The notes below the pieces were generated by a model that saw only the letters and a list, made by a program, of their open reading frames with translations, did not search any database and was not told the origin of the DNA. A DNA stretch of 64,000 nucleotides from the NCBI GenBank assembly GCA_948146395.1, contig OX411557.1, positions 30,685,577 through 30,749,576 of the forward strand, in the 5' to 3' direction. Each line of letters begins with the position of its first letter. Within the stretch, counting starts at the first letter, position 1. Of the stretch, positions 21,879 through 35,464 are shown piece after piece. This DNA comes from Fragum whitleyi (taxonomy: Eukaryota; Mollusca; Bivalvia; Cardiida; Cardiidae). The translations under genes and the position numbers were made by a program.

Positions 21879-23578
21879 TAGCTCACCTGAGCACGAAGTG
21901 CCCAAGGTGAGCTATTGGGCTCGTAGAATGTCCGTCGTCAGTCGTGCGTCGTCCGTCGTGCGTCGTCCACAATTTCTTTAAACATCTTCTCCTCCTAAAC
22001 CAGTGGGCCAATCTTGATGAAACTTGGCAGGGATGTTCCTTGGGTCAAGCTCTACCAAAGTTGTTCAAATAAATGAAATCCACCCTTAACTTTCCCTTCA
22101 CCCTTAACAAAAAGGGTGATAATATGAAAATCTTCAAAAATCTTCTTCTCTGAAACCAGAAGGCAGACAGCTTTCATATTTGGTATGTAGCATCATCTAG
22201 TGGACCTCTACCAAGTTTGTTCATATCAAGACCCTGGGGTCATATTTGAGCTTTGCCCGGGCCCAACCCTTTTTACATTGAATCAAAGAGCGAAAATCTT
22301 TAAAAATCTTCTTCTCTGTAACCAGATGGCAGACAGCTTTAATATTAGGTGTGTAGCATCACCTAGTGGGCCTCTACCAAGTTAGTTCATAACAAGACCC
22401 TTGGGTCATATTTGGGCTTTGCACGGGTGCATCCCTTTATCTCTTATGAGCACAAAGGGTAAACTAGAAAGCCATGAATGGCTTGAGTCGCTCCACAGGC
22501 TTGAAATTCTTGTTAAAGCAAATAAATGTTTTGACTAGATTTTTAGATATTTGGGGTTCTACAGATGTTGAAAATGATTCCATCAGTTACATTCTGAGAA
22601 AATAATTTTCATAGTTTCCACTATTTAACATATTGAGGAATGACCTCCGCCCATAAAATGCATATTTTTCATCCAATCAAAATAATTTTAGTACAATGAT
22701 AAAGAGTCACTCAAGGATCATTCCAGTGAAATTTGGTTGATATTCAAAAATTAGATTCTGAGAAAATGATTTGCAAATTTTCCACTATATAATACATGTA
22801 TATAGAGAAATGACCTCTGCCCATAAAATGCATATTTTTCATCAGATCACAATGATTTTTTGTAGACTGATAAAGGGTAACTCAAGTATCATTCCAGTGA
22901 AATTTAGTTGATATCCATCAGTTACATTCTGAGAAAATGATTTTCAAAGTTTCCACTATATAACATATAGACAAATGACCTCCGCCCATTAGATGTATAT
23001 TTTCCATCCGATCACAATGATTTTTTGTAGACTGATAGAGGATCACTCAAGGATCATTCCAGTGAAATTTGGTTGATATCCATCAGTAACATTCTGAGAA
23101 AATGATTTTCAAAGTTTCCACTATATAATATTTAGAGAATTGACCTCCGCCCATAAAATGCATATTTTCCATCTGATCACAATGATTTTTTGTAGACTGA
23201 TAAAGGGTCACTCAAGGATCATTCATGTAAAATTTAATTGGTATCCATTGATTAGAATCTGATATTATCACTTTTTACCATATTTGGAAATTAGCCACGC
23301 CCAAAAAATCATGTTTTTCATTGGATCAAAATTTCTTGAACAACTTTGAAAGAGGGTCACCCTAGGATCATTCCTGTGAAGTTTGGTTGAAATCCACCCA
23401 ATAGTTTCTGAGAAGAAGATTTTTAAAGAAAAAGTTTACGACCGGACGCACGGACGGACGGACGCACGACGGACACAACGCCATGACAATAGCCCCAGTG
23501 GCTTTCAGCCAGTGGAGCTAAAAAATGAAAATCTTCAAAAATCTTCTTCTATGAAACCAGAAGGCAGACAACTTTCAA
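21879..23578 (+). mobile_element. Helentron-like element, family B, copy 1 (interrupted, 3' truncated)
   Basis: Starts TAGCTCACCTGAGC with a 5' hairpin to GGTGAGCTA, then a GTCGTGCGTCGTCC run and units with CTTCTCTGAAACCAGAAGGC. Interrupted at 22464-23520 by a family A' element, resumes with aaaaatgaaaatcttc and is lost near 23578. Confidence 0.65.
22464..23520 (-). mobile_element. Helentron-like element, family A', copy 2 (nested, - strand)
   Basis: On the - strand it starts TAGCTCCACTGGCTGAAAGC with GTGTCCGTCGTGCGTCCG, has units like 14861-16032, and ends CCTGTGGAGCGACTCAAGCC, then a hairpin and CTAG. It sits inside an A run of the family B element. Confidence 0.8.
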
Positions 23579-25029
23579 AGGAGGTGTTCCAAAAGTGCCC
23601 ACGCACGGATTTTCATGAAACTTTGCAAATACATACAACACATTAAAAGTACCACAGAACAAACTATCATTTGTCAATATCTCAAAAAGAGGCCAAATTA
23701 CAACCCCTTGTCTTAATCCATGTTGAGGTAAGTGGGTGGGGTAATTTAATATGCTATAATTTCTTTATACTTATCAATTTTTGAATTGTTTTTTATGTAC
23801 TGTAAAGTTTATAATAATTATTAAGATAATGTATATATAAATGGCAAGTTTTACGTTGTTTGCCGAATTTTTATACTCTTGAATATAAAAATTGCTTATT
23901 TTTTTAGAAAAAATTGAGGTGAATATAAATTTTGAGCGCATAGATTCGTACCTTCTGATGCTAGTCCAGTTTAGTTACTCTTCAAAAAATAAGCTCTACT
24001 ATCCTTCTTTCTTGTGTAAAAATTTAAAGAAGATTGAAAACCGGTAACATTATTTTTTATGCTTATAAATACATATCTTTAGTTTCAAAATTCATCCAAA
24101 ATGTTGTACTATGTGCTGAAATAGACATTATTTAAGTGCCAATGCATTGATCTTTATACAAATTTGCAAATAACAACTAGTCAAGGCATCTACTGCATAA
24201 GATGTTTTTTGTATCACTAAACTAGGGCAAATTACAGCCCTTGCTTTAGCCCAATGTTGAAAAAGTGGGTGGGGTAAGATGAAAAATATAATTTACTTGA
24301 TTTTCTTTAAACCATGTAAAAAATTCAATAGTATCTAACAGTAAGTTTTACAGAATTTGTTTCTTATTTGCCTGAGTAGAAAGAATAGGAAAAATATTGT
24401 GTGCTAGTGACTGGCTATCTATCTATCTGTCTGTCTGTCTCTTAGATATTTGCCTATCTGTCTGCACATCATAAAAAAATGATATTTGCCAATTACTTCA
24501 ATCCTTTTTTTAGATACCCTACTTATATGTGACATCATAATGAATCAAATCACTTGAGATCTGAAATCTCTGAGGTCAAGGTCATCCATGTTTAGTTCAG
24601 TGGATGGGGTAGTTTAATATGCTATAATTTCTTTATACTTATCAATTTATGCATTGCATATGCATAGTTTTCATGTACTGTAAAGCCTATGAAATTGATT
24701 AAGATAATAAATATATAAAATGAAAAGTTCTATGTTGTTTGACAATTTTTTACACACTCAAAAATAAAAATTGCTTAAAAGTATGTATGAATACACATTC
24801 AAGTTCTATGTCCAATTTCACCTAAAAGGTTAAACTTAGCAAAACTAAACAAACATGCGAGCCTATTCAAGAAATACAATGTTTATTTTTGGTTGGATAT
24901 TTGATGTCGGGTTAACACATCCAGTAACTTGATGTTAGTTTTACATGTGCAAGGTCATTGTCAGCAAACAAGGTTACACTAAAATAAAAAACAAAAACTT
25001 AGCATTTTTGTTTATTCTATGTTTGTTTT
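23579..25029. other. Intron stretch with diverged tandem segments
   Basis: A segment with gtgggtggggtaatttaatatgc recurs near 23735, 24268 and 24605, with following text partly conserved. There is a (ATCT)n(GTCT)n run near 24417-24440. Nothing else recognised. Confidence 0.5.
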
Positions 25030-25747
25030 TAGCTCACCTGAGCACGAAGTGCTCAAGGTCAGCTAAAGTGATCGTAGAATGTCCGTCGCCAGTTGTGTGT
25101 CGTCCACAATTTCTTAAAACATCTTCTCCTCCTAAACCAGTGGAGCAATATTGATGAAACTTGGCATGGATGTTCCTTGGGTCAAGCTCTACCAAAGTTG
25201 TTCAAATAAATAAAACCCCCCTCAACTTTCCCTTAACCCTTAAGAAAAAGGGTGAAAATATGAAAATCTTAAAAAATCTTCTTCTCTGAAACAAGAAGGT
25301 GGTCAGCTTTCATATTTGGTATGTCGCATCATCTAGTGGACCTCTACCAAGTTTGTTCCTATCAAGACCCTGGGGTCATATTTGGGCTCCATCCGGGAGC
25401 AACCCTTTTTACATAGAATCAAAGAGCGAAAATCTTAAAAAAAACTTCTTCTCTGAAACAAGAAGGTGGTCAGCTTTCATATTTGGTATGTAGGATCATC
25501 TAATGGACCTCTACCAAGTTTGTTCATATCAAGACCCTGGGGTCATATTTGGGCTTTGATGCAACCCTTTTTACATAGAATCAAACAGCGAAAAGGCATA
25601 TCTATCTTGCTCTTGGCTGAAAACATTTCATGGTATTGATCTTATGTAGAAATGTCACGTTGTTGACATAAGCCTATTTAATACATGTGATGTCCTAGGG
25701 ATTAAATAGACTCAGGTGAGCGATCTAGGACCATCATGGTCCTCTTG
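25030..25747 (+). mobile_element. Helentron-like element, family B, copy 2
   Basis: Complete: TAGCTCACCTGAGCACGAAG start, two to three internal units, GACTCAGGTGAGCGATCTAG near the end (reverse complement of the start), hairpin AGGACCATCATGGTCCT, CTTG before TTTT. Confidence 0.82.
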
Positions 25748-25984
25748 TTTTTAAGATGCAATACTCATTTCAGGGTTTATGAAAGATTTCCATAATATGT
25801 TTATGCTTAACCTTTTGATATCATCGACCTGGCCAAGTAAAAGTATCGTGGCCAGTCATGAAAAAAAGTATATTAACAAATTATTATAACAATACTGTAT
25901 TATGTTTTTTTTTTATTTGAATGGCAATTGAAAGGGGGCCTGTAATATCCTCTAGGAGACATATTTGAGATTTTGCTGTTGTTT

Positions 25985-26137
25985 TGAACTACTCTTTGTC
26001 GGTCTGTTCATCTATTGAGGAGAGGTACAGTTCACAAGAACCGTAATATTTTTTGAGATTTTGACCTTTGTTAATGACAAGGAATAGGTCATTGGCCTGC
26101 TCTAATGGGGGCATAAATGTTTTTAAAACATCTTTTG
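25985..26137 (+). mobile_element. Helentron-like fragment, 3' part
   Basis: Resembles 1-207: tattgaggaga..., cctttgttaat, then GGGGGCATAAATG and CATCTTTTG before TTT. Confidence 0.4.
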
Positions 26138-26403
26138 TTTCTTTTATGTTCAATGTCCTAATTCTGTCCCAAATGTCTAAAAGAATTACCATAAACTATT
26201 TGGTTAAATTTGATTAAATAAACACAATTCTAGATCAGAAAGAAACAGAAAATATGTCATTTGTCGCAACTCGAGTTCAAAGGTTAAAGTCTTACTTTCA
26301 CTAAATTGGCTACACAATATCTCTAAAACTTTTTAGTTTTATTATAAATGTAATATTTAGATATAATCTAACGTAACAGGGAACTGTATCGTTTCTTGAT
26401 TTC

Positions 26404-26941
26404 TAGCTCACCAGAGTACAACATTCCCGACGGAAACTTTTAGGATCCCTAGTCCGTCGCAGGTTGTGCATCATGTGGCTTCCGTCTTCCAGATTTCTTA
26501 AAACTTCTTCTCCTCTTTAACCCTCAAGGCAATTTCTATGACACTTTGCCAGAACTTACCTTGAGTAACCCTTCGCAAAGATTGTTCGCAAAATTCGGAT
26601 TGGCCCATAAATATGACAATGGCTTTTTTCACTATTAAATCCTTGAACAACATTTCCTCCTGAACCATCAAGCCAATTTCAATGCAACTTTACCAGAATA
26701 TTCCTTTGGAAAACCATTGCAAACTTTGATCTTGAAATTGGCATAAAAAATCTGTTTGACTTGGCGGATGAAAAAACATCATCTTTTTAACCAATATACC
26801 AATTTCAATAATTTCTATGCTGACCCTTTTCATTGAATTACATCTCAACAACTTGGCTAATTTCTACGAATCTTTGCCAGAAGGTCACATCAGTGACCAA
26901 TAAAACTCAGGTGAGTGATTTAGTTTCATTTTTTCCCCTTG
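26404..26941 (+). mobile_element. Helentron-like element, family B, diverged copy 3
   Basis: Starts TAGCTCACCAGAGTAC and ends AACTCAGGTGAGTGATTTAG...CCCCTTG before TTT. Inner units contain acatttcctcctgaacc. Older than the other copies. Confidence 0.55.
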
Positions 26942-28405
26942 TTTACAAACAACATTTACCTTAAGACCTATGAGAATCATTTATTTACGAAGGAAAAAGA
27001 TTCTTTCAAATTGTATTATCGTTATAGTAGTACATGTATTTCTTATTTGAATTAAGACTAGAGGTCAGCACAGACAATAACCCTCAGGCCGGAGGCAAGT
27101 ATATTTTAGGAAGGACTAGCACATGTATCAGCAATGCCTGAATGTTGCAGGTCCTTCAGGAATTTAGTGACTGTTCATCTTCATTTGTAAACTTTACAAA
27201 TTTAAATATATAAATTGCCTATCCAAAAACTCGACATTTTCATTAACCAAAGGAAAACACTGTATAAAAAGAAGAAAATGCTTGTAGCAAGAGATTCCTT
27301 CTTTTCCCACACTGTTTTGCCTTCGAAAGTTTTTCATTTCATAACCTACAGTTCGATTAAATTTTGAATTATTGCTAAAAGTGTCTCACGTTTTCTTGGG
27401 AGGAATCTTATTACTAAAACGGACCTGTAAAACATAGAACAAGTAACTTCTACAGCATTGTGACAGAAATACGTAGTATCAAATCCTAAAACACCATCCT
27501 CATATGTGGCATTGACCTTCAAACATGACCTTGAGTAAGGAACCAACTGAAGTGAGTTTGTTTAAAAGAAAATCTGACATTGACCTTCACAAATGACTTT
27601 GAGTTAGGAACAAATTGAAATACATTTGTTTACAATAAACTATAATTGAAAATCAAAATCATCATTCATTACTTTTGCAAAGTATGTTCCCAAAGCTCAA
27701 TGAAGTTTTTTTATATTTATAACAATGACCTTGATAATTAACCTTGACCTTGACAGTTGATTTTGACTAATGTTTGTACATAGGCTTTGTCACAAAGGAT
27801 CCATGTATGAAATATGAACATCCTGTCTACAGCTGTTGAAAAATTATTCACACTTTAAGATTCTCAGATGGGTGAAATCTATCTTACCCCACCCACTATC
27901 TTCTACACTAAGAGATTTTCGACTAACTTACCGGTTTTCGATTTCAATGAATTTTTCAGTAAACATTAAGAACATATGTATCTTAATTTTAAAAGAGTTT
28001 GATTACTGGACTAGAGCTACAACTTAAAAATTTTAACCCTTTAACTTAAAACATTATTTCATTTTTTTCGAATTTTCATGAATTTTTCAAGAACTTTTTG
28101 GGCTATCTGTTAGGAGGAAACAGACATAAGATCTCAACCTATATAAAAACATATAGGTACCAATTGTCTTTTAAATCAGTAACAAATTCTTTTTACAGAT
28201 TCAAAAATTTCCTTACAAGGTGATTTTTTTCCTGGCACCCCTTTGCATTCGATAAGATGTGCTTTCGGGTACTTTATGGTCGACCCTCTTTACTCATTTT
28301 GGAAAAAAAGTCATTTCCTTAATCAGTATACCCAGTACTACAATTACCCACAATATTACAAAAATCTAAGCGTGGGCACATTTTACTTTATATTTGGAAC
28401 ACCCC
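26942..28405. other. Intron stretch, little recognised
   Basis: Two similar pieces with ttgacct-tca-a-atgac near 27515 and 27575. The piece 27865-27925 resembles, in reverse, the ccccacccac segments at 23.7-24.6 kb. No gene. Confidence 0.45.
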
Positions 28406-29351
28406 CTTTGGTATGTAGCATCATCTAGTGGACCTATACAAAGTTTGTTCATATCAAGACCCTGGGGTCATGTTTGGGCTTTGCCTGGGCCCAACCCTTT
28501 TTACATTGAATCAAAGAACGAAAATCTTTAAAATCTTCTTCTCTGTAACCAGATGGCAGACAGCTTTAATATTTGGTGTGTAGCATCACCTAGTGGGCCT
28601 CTACCAAGTTTGTTCATATCAAGACCTTTGGGTCATATTTGGGCTTTGCACAGGTGCATCCCTTTATCTCTTATGAGCACGAAGGGTAAAAAAATGAAAA
28701 TCTTCTTCTATGAAACCAGAAGGCAGACAGCTTTCATACTTGGTATGTAGCATCATCTAGTGGACCTCTACCAAGTTTGTTCATATCAAGACCCTGGGGT
28801 CATATTTGGGCTTTGCCCAGGCTTAACCCTTTTTACATTGAATGAAAGAGCGAAAATCTTTTAAAATCTTCTTTAATTGAAACCAGTGGCCACACTGCTT
28901 TCATTTTTGGTATGTAGCATCATCTTGTCGGCCCCTACCAAGTTTGCTCATATCAAGACCCTTGGGTCATATTTGGGCTCCACCCGGGTGCATCCCTTTC
29001 AGCTCATATGAGCACTATGGGTGAAAATGGGAAAACCTTCAAAAATCTTCTTCTCTGAAACCAGAAGGCAGACAGCTTTCATTTTAGATTGTTGCATCAT
29101 CTTATGGACCTCTTCCAAGTTTGTTCATATCAAGACCCTGGGGTCACTTTTAGGGTCCACCCGGGTTCATCCCTTTTTACATAGAATCAAAGAGCAAAAA
29201 GGCATATCTGTCTTGCTCTTCCCTGAAAATGTTCCATGGTATTGATCTTAGGCAATTATCTTCTTTTTGACATCTGCCTATCTAATTAATGTGATGTCCC
29301 AGGGGTCATAAAGACTCAGGTGAGCGATCTAGGACCATCTTGGTCCTCTTG
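28406..29351 (+). mobile_element. Helentron-like element, family B, copy 4 (5' truncated)
   Basis: About six units with GTATGTAGCATCATCTAGTG, then GACTCAGGTGAGCGATCTAG, hairpin AGGACCATCTTGGTCCT, CTTG before TT. Confidence 0.75.
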
Positions 29352-30903
29352 TTATGATAAATCAAGTTTGCACAAAGATGATCAGGCAATAAAACAGATA
29401 TTTCATGGATATTCATGTAACAGTAGAAAAAAAGCTAATGCCCTTGTTGTCTGGGTTGACATTATGAACTGTGGGCAGATGCCTTAAGCATCTGGCAACA
29501 GTTTAGAATGTATATTCCTTCCATCTTGGAACAATATTTATCACTTTTAAATGAAACACTAAGTATACTGTCACACAGCCTTGGTTAAATGTCTCATCCC
29601 AAGCACCAGATCGGAGTAGTTTCGACTTCAAAAAGATAAATAAGTCTGTTTGTGACATTTCCAACAATTTCAAAAGTCTTCGTTAGAGAGACAATGAGCA
29701 GTCTAGACACTCATATAATACAATAAGAATATTTCCTGGGCACCTAGAGGTGTTTTTGAGACCTTATCTATCTACAGAGCATAGGCAAAGACTCTAAGTC
29801 AGTCTGTACAGATGCTGGAAAGAGGCTTTGCTGTGTACACATATCAAATTGTTTGAATTGTGATGCACAGGCTCAAATTATATCATCAGTCAATCAAATA
29901 TTTTGTTTGAGGTGTTCAGTGGAATTGTCTGATCAAGTATCCACATTATAGTTTGGGTGAAAACAAACAGATTTTGATGTGTCATCACTCCCTGTTTTCT
30001 GGAGCTCTGAAATACAGCATATTTGTTTGTAAAATGCAAAAGTTGATAGAATGGGGGTATATTTGTTTTGACTTGTCTGTTCATCCCTACTAAAAATTTA
30101 ACAATGGTTATTAATTTGTTTGGTAAGGCATAGAGCCTTCATATTCCACATGAGTATTGCTTAAGACAAGACATTTCTGTTGGTATGACTTTCAAGGGAA
30201 ATTCTAAAGGTCAAGGTCATCTTTAATGGTCAAATATGTGTAAATATTAGACTTCACATTAACTTTAGTATTGCCATGGAGTATTGAATTAATGTTTGCT
30301 GTAGATTACAGTATTATATCAAACTACTGTATCTGAAGAATGGCAGTGGCAGGGCTTGTTTCACAAACACATCTTATTTACCAAGAAATTGACATTCACC
30401 TCAATCAATTCCATTCTAAATCACTCATTCAGTGTTCCATTCATTTATTCATTCATTCATTCAAAAAACTCACTCAAACCATTCAAAAACGCTCAAATCG
30501 ATTGAAAGACATAAAATCAAAGACGTCATTCAAAATAAATTTGGATATAGAAAAATCCTGATTTCACTGACATTATTCAAGTTGTAAGCGTCTAATGGGT
30601 TCTCAAAGAAATAGGAAGCTATCTATAGAACTTGTATTAGATGACTTGTATCCATATTTTATTAAAGGGAGGTAATCAATATCACTAATTTTGTTCACCC
30701 TGAACAAAATTTGCAATAATGGATTACCTCCCTTTAAATTCACTCAAACCTTGCTCCACACACTCATTCAATTTCATTCCAAAAAATATTCCATAATCAT
30801 TCACCTTGTCGATTTCACAATGTTGTTAACTGTACTATATAGCTTCAGACTGTATTTTGATAACAAAACAAATTGTCATCTCGTTGACTGTTTTTAATTC
30901 TAG
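29352..30903. other. End of the 10 kb intron
   Basis: Contains a repeat with gtgacatttccaacaattt (about 29640-29890), a (CATT)n run near 30440-30465 and an inverted pair gggaggtaatc / gattacctccc (30667 / 30721). No gene recognised. Confidence 0.5.
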
Positions 30904-30990
30904 GTCACTGCTAGACTGAAATTCTCAGGAACAATTAAACAGTTTTATGACAGCTTGAAGAGCCAGGACAGATTTTTCTTAAACTCCTCC
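30904..30990 (+). CDS. DUF885 domain 2, exon 8
   Basis: 87 nt, 29 codons, phase 0 both sides, between tctag and gtaagt. VTARLKFSGTIKQFYDSLKS then QDRFFLNSS. Fits the helical stretch after the EIHQLG block. Confidence 0.86.
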
Positions 30991-31063
30991 GTAAGTTATT
31001 CGTAAGTTATTCATTTTTAAGATGTTAAATGTTTGAAAAATAAAGGCAATTCTGTTTTTTTTT

Positions 31064-33112
31064 TAGCTCCACTGGCTGAAAGCCACTGGGGCTATTGTCA
31101 TGGCGTTGTGTCCGTCGTGCGTCCGTCCGTCCGTCAGTCCGTCCGTCTGTCCGTGCGTCCGGTCGTAAACTTTTTCTTTAAAAATCTTCTCCTCAGAAAC
31201 TACTGGATGAATTTCAACCAAACTTCACAGGAATGATCCTTGGGTGACCCTCTTTCAAAGTTGTTCAAGAAATTTTGATCCAATGAAAAACATGGATTTA
31301 ATGGGCGTGGCTAATTTCCAAATATGGTAAAAAGTGAGTTTTCTCAGATTCTAATACATGGATACCAATGAAATTTTACATGAATGATCCTTGAGTGACC
31401 CTTTATTAGTCTACAAAAGATTATTGAGATCAGATGAAAAATATACATTTTATGGGCAGAGGTCATTTCTCTTTATGTTATATAGTGGAAACTTTGAAAA
31501 TCATTTTCTCAGAATGTAAGTGATGAATATCTACCAAATTTCACTGGAATGATCTTTGAGTGACCCTGTATCAGTCCAGCAAAATTTATAGTGATCGGAT
31601 GAAAAATATGCATTTTATGGGCGGAGGTCATTTCTCTATATGTTATATAGTGGAAACTTTGAAAATCATTTTCTCAGAATGTAATCCATGGATACCAATG
31701 AAATTTTATATGAATGATCCTTGAGTGACCTTTTATCACTCCAGCAAAAATTAAAGTGATCGGATGAAAAATATGTATTTTATGGGCGGAGGTCATTTCT
31801 CTATATGTTATATAGGGGAAACTTTGAAAATCATTTTCTCAGAATGTAATTGATTGATACCAATGAAATTTTATATGAATGATCCTTGAGTGACCTTTTA
31901 TCACTCCAGCAAAAATTATTATACCCCCCACCTACGAAGTAGAGGGGGGTATATTGGTTTCACCATGTCTGTCTGTCTGTCCATCCGTCCATCTGTCCGT
32001 CCGTCCGTCTGTCCGTCCGTAGACCTTTTCGTTTCCGGACTCTAACTCAAGAACCAAATGACTTACAATCATGAAACTTTATACAAATGTTCCTTATGAC
32101 CCAAGGAAGTGCCCTATTGTTTTTGGGTCATGTAGGTCAAAGGTCAAGGTCACAGTCAGCCTTTGTTCAATTTTTCGTTTCCGGACTCTAACTCAAGAAC
32201 CAAGAGGCCTACAATCATGAAACTTTATACAAATGTTGCTTATGACCCAAGGAAGTGCCCTATTGTTTTTGGGTCATGTAGGTCAAAGGTCAAGGTCACA
32301 GTCAGCCTTTGTTCAATTTTCGTTTCCGGACTCTAACTCAAGAACCAAGAGGCCTACAATCATGAAACTTTATACAAATGTTGCTTATGACCCGAGGAAG
32401 TGCCCTATTGTTTTTGGGTTACATAGGTCAAAGGTAAAGGTCACAGTAAATTTTTGTTCAATTTTTCGTTTCCAGACTCTAACTCAAGAACCAAGTGACC
32501 TACAAGCATGAAACTTTATGCAAATGTTGCTTATGATCCAAGGAAGTGCCCTATTGTTTTTGGGTTACATAGGTCAAAGGTAAAGGTCACAGTCAATTTT
32601 TGTTCAATTTTTCGTCTCCGGACTCTAACTCAAGAACCAAGTGACCTACAAGCATGAAACTTTATGCAAATGTTGCTTATGATCCAAGGAAGTGCCCTAT
32701 TGTTTTTGGGTCATATAGGTCAAAGGTCAAGGTCACAGTCAATTTTTGTTCAATTTTCATTTCTGGACTCTTTACTCAAAAACAAAGCGACCTAGAATCA
32801 TGAAACTTCATGCAAATGCTACATATAATGACCTCAATATTAGCTTCAAACACATCCTGCACCAATAGCACTTGCATTCTGACAAAGCGCTTGTGGGGGG
32901 TATTAGTCCGCTCTGCGACAGTTCTAGTTGTGATAGGACAATATGCATTTTATGGGCAGATGTTATTTCTCTGTATGTTACATAGTTGAAACTTTGAAAA
33001 TCATTTTCAACATCAATAGAAACCAAAATATCTAAAAATCTAGTCAAAACTTTTATTGCTTTACAAGAATTTCAAGCCTGTGGAGCGACTCAAGCCATTC
33101 ATGGCTTTCTAG
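31064..33112 (+). mobile_element. Helentron-like element, family A', copy 3 (host of a nested insertion)
   Basis: TAGCTCCACTGGCTGAAAGC start, long GTCCGTCCGTCCG run, units with TCATTTTCTCAGAATGTAA, end CCTGTGGAGCGACTCAAGCC, hairpin AAGCCATTCATGGCTT and CTAG before TTT. A family C element splits it at 31920/32930. Confidence 0.82.
31921..32927 (+). mobile_element. Helentron-like element, family C (nested)
   Basis: Starts ATACCCCCCACCTACGAAG with hairpin partner GGGGGGTAT, then a GTCTGTCTGTCC run, six units of about 145 bp (CGTTTCCGGACTCTAACTCA), GTGGGGGGTATTAG near the end (reverse complement of the start), and TTCTAG. The host copy reads aaaaattatt|gtgat when the insert is removed, with no target duplication beyond a T. 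Confidence 0.82.
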
Positions 33113-34118
33113 TTTAAGTTAAAAAAAACAATTAAATTAAAACAAATTAGTATTACTTAGGTGACATTCTAAACAAAAGATAGGACTGGTATCTTTGAGA
33201 AGGAGAAATAGCTTAGTTGATTTTGTCTAGAAATGTCTCACTTAAACCTTTTCATTTCAAAATCTTTCAACAGTTGTAAAGTCTTCCTTACTCATGATGA
33301 ATAGAGTCATAGGCATGATTAAGAAATGGAGCTTGACAGGAGAAAAACACCTTGATATTTTGCTTCCATTCAACCCTTGACATGCTACAACTTGAACATT
33401 CCTTCTTTGGCTGAGGGTATTGTCAAAGATCAGCCTTATTTAAAGTCAGTCTGATCTTAGTCTTTACCATTTGATTATTCTTCTTGAATTGGAAAAGGTA
33501 AAAAAATAAAATTTTGAAATAGATATTGACTCACAAACAAGTGCCTTATGCACTTTTCTTTTGTTGTAATTTTGCCAAGGATTTTGTTTATCATGACATG
33601 GTCTGAAGATACTGTAGACTATGACTGGATATAATGTTACTATTTAGCTCCGGCCAAAATGCTTTGTTGTTTCCAAATAAATAACTGATATCTGAGCATG
33701 TGAGTGACATTTCCAATAGTTTCCTATGTGCCTTATGAACAGTCATTCAAAAACTGTCAGGGTTCCACAGACTTTCCACAGAAATCAACAGACATCAGAA
33801 ATCTACAACATGTTAGTAAAGACTCTGATTAGAATATACAAATGCACAAGCTGATCTGAGATTTATGTTGCACACAGTCATGGGAAATTGCTCATATTGT
33901 ACTAAATGCTTTGGTTGTTAGTGGAAATCTTTATTTGGCATACATTCTCAGTGGATCTATTATTTTAAATGAAGGACATGAATTGTTTTAAATTGGAGGG
34001 CATAATTTATGGAAGATGGCTTTTTAGGTGGGGCCTGGCCCCATTTCAACAGGAGATCCAGTATAAAGAAAAATTACACAAACTTAAATCCTCCACTTTT
34101 GTACATGTTTGATTTTAG
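33113..34118. other. Intron stretch (1 kb), no recognised feature
   Basis: Only short scraps of the repeat with gtgacatttccaata (near 33703) are seen. Confidence 0.5.
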
Positions 34119-34213
34119 GAAGAGGTTATTCAACGGTATACTGACATCATATATAAAAGAGTGAAACCAAAGTTACCATTATTTTTCAAAGATGTTCCTG
34201 ATATGCCTGTAAA
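34119..34213 (+). CDS. DUF885 domain 2, exon 9
   Basis: 95 nt between attttag and gtaagt. EEVIQRYTDIIYKRVKPKLP then LFFKDVPDMPVK. Leaves in phase 2 and joins exactly to 35063. Confidence 0.9.
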
Positions 34214-34248
34214 GTAAGTGGAATTTAAACCTTTCATGTTTTCAGAAA

Positions 34249-34480
34249 TGTGACCAATCACATGAAAAGGAACTCTGTAAAAAAATATTTGAAATTGGGT
34301 TCAGCATAGATCCTCAAGTGGTCGCTTTTCAAAAATTATTTCACTGGAAGGTAGATTTTTTATTCTAGATTCAGAAAATAAGAAAAGTGTGAAATGTTTT
34401 GACTGTGGTCAGTCCGCCCAAACCATGCAGTCTGACTAGGGTCAACACTTAGATGGTCCCCTTTGGCGTGAAGGGTCACA
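34249..34480. mobile_element. TGTGACC MITE, copy 3
   Basis: TGTGACCAATCACATG start, GAAGGGTCACA end; inner part matches 255-519. Confidence 0.6.
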
Positions 34481-35062
34481 AATATAGACTGGTCTTAAAG
34501 TGAAAGTATTTTACAAATTAAAGCTTTTCATGCTCTTCATACTACTTCATATACTACTACCATTCACAAAGCTTTTGCAGAAAGTATAGAACAAGATCAG
34601 CATGCACAGATGTACAGTCTGAACCTAACCTAAAATGTCTGTTTTCAACTTAATTATATTGGAAAAGCCTGGGTGAAATATTCTCCAAATTATCAGTTTG
34701 TTTGAAACAAAACTTAAAATCAACAGTTTAAGGATGAATAGTTAGCTTTCCTTCTATATAAAATTTAGTGCTCTTTTAATGCCCCTGCATTGAAATTAAG
34801 GGCAAATTATTTTTACCAGTACCCATCTATTTATCTGTCTGACTCAACATTTTCATGTAACATACTCAATATTCCAGTGACAACAATTATATTTGGTGTG
34901 GAGGTTCAAGGTCCTTTGTCAAGGTCAAGGCAATTTTTGAAGAGCTACAGATAGAGGGGGTATTTTGAATTATCTCTTATCTGAATCCCTGATGAAAAAG
35001 GTCTAATTTAAAAACAACAACAACAACAACAATAAAACATATTGTTATGTACTGTATTACAG

Positions 35063-35170
35063 GGTAGAGGAGATGCCATATGATGGTCCAGGTGGAAGTT
35101 ACTCTTTTGGTACTCCAGATGGATCTAAACCTGGAGTCTTCTATGTTAATGTTAAAAGGCCCAAAGACAA
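35063..35170 (+). CDS. DUF885 domain 2, exon 10
   Basis: 108 nt. VEEMPYDGPGGSYSFGTPDG then SKPGVFYVNVKRPKD. Clear counterpart of 1487-1594. Donor gttagt. Confidence 0.93.
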
Positions 35171-35464
35171 GTTAGTAACGCATTTTAGCTGATCATGTTC
35201 TGTTCTGTAAACAGCCCTGACATCAGGATTTAAAATACATTTGCAACAGTTTATAATGATACCAAGCTGTGCAAAATATGTATACATGCAAAACTGGGTA
35301 TCTTTTCAAAAAAAATGATGAGCATTCCCTCCTGAAAAGCAAGTTTATGTCAAAAGGCCCAAACAAGTAAATATATTATTGGAGAGATTATCTCATTAGT
35401 TCAAGACAGAGGCTTATCTCTTTGCAAACTTTGAAGGGTACGTAACACAAATGATAGCATTTTT

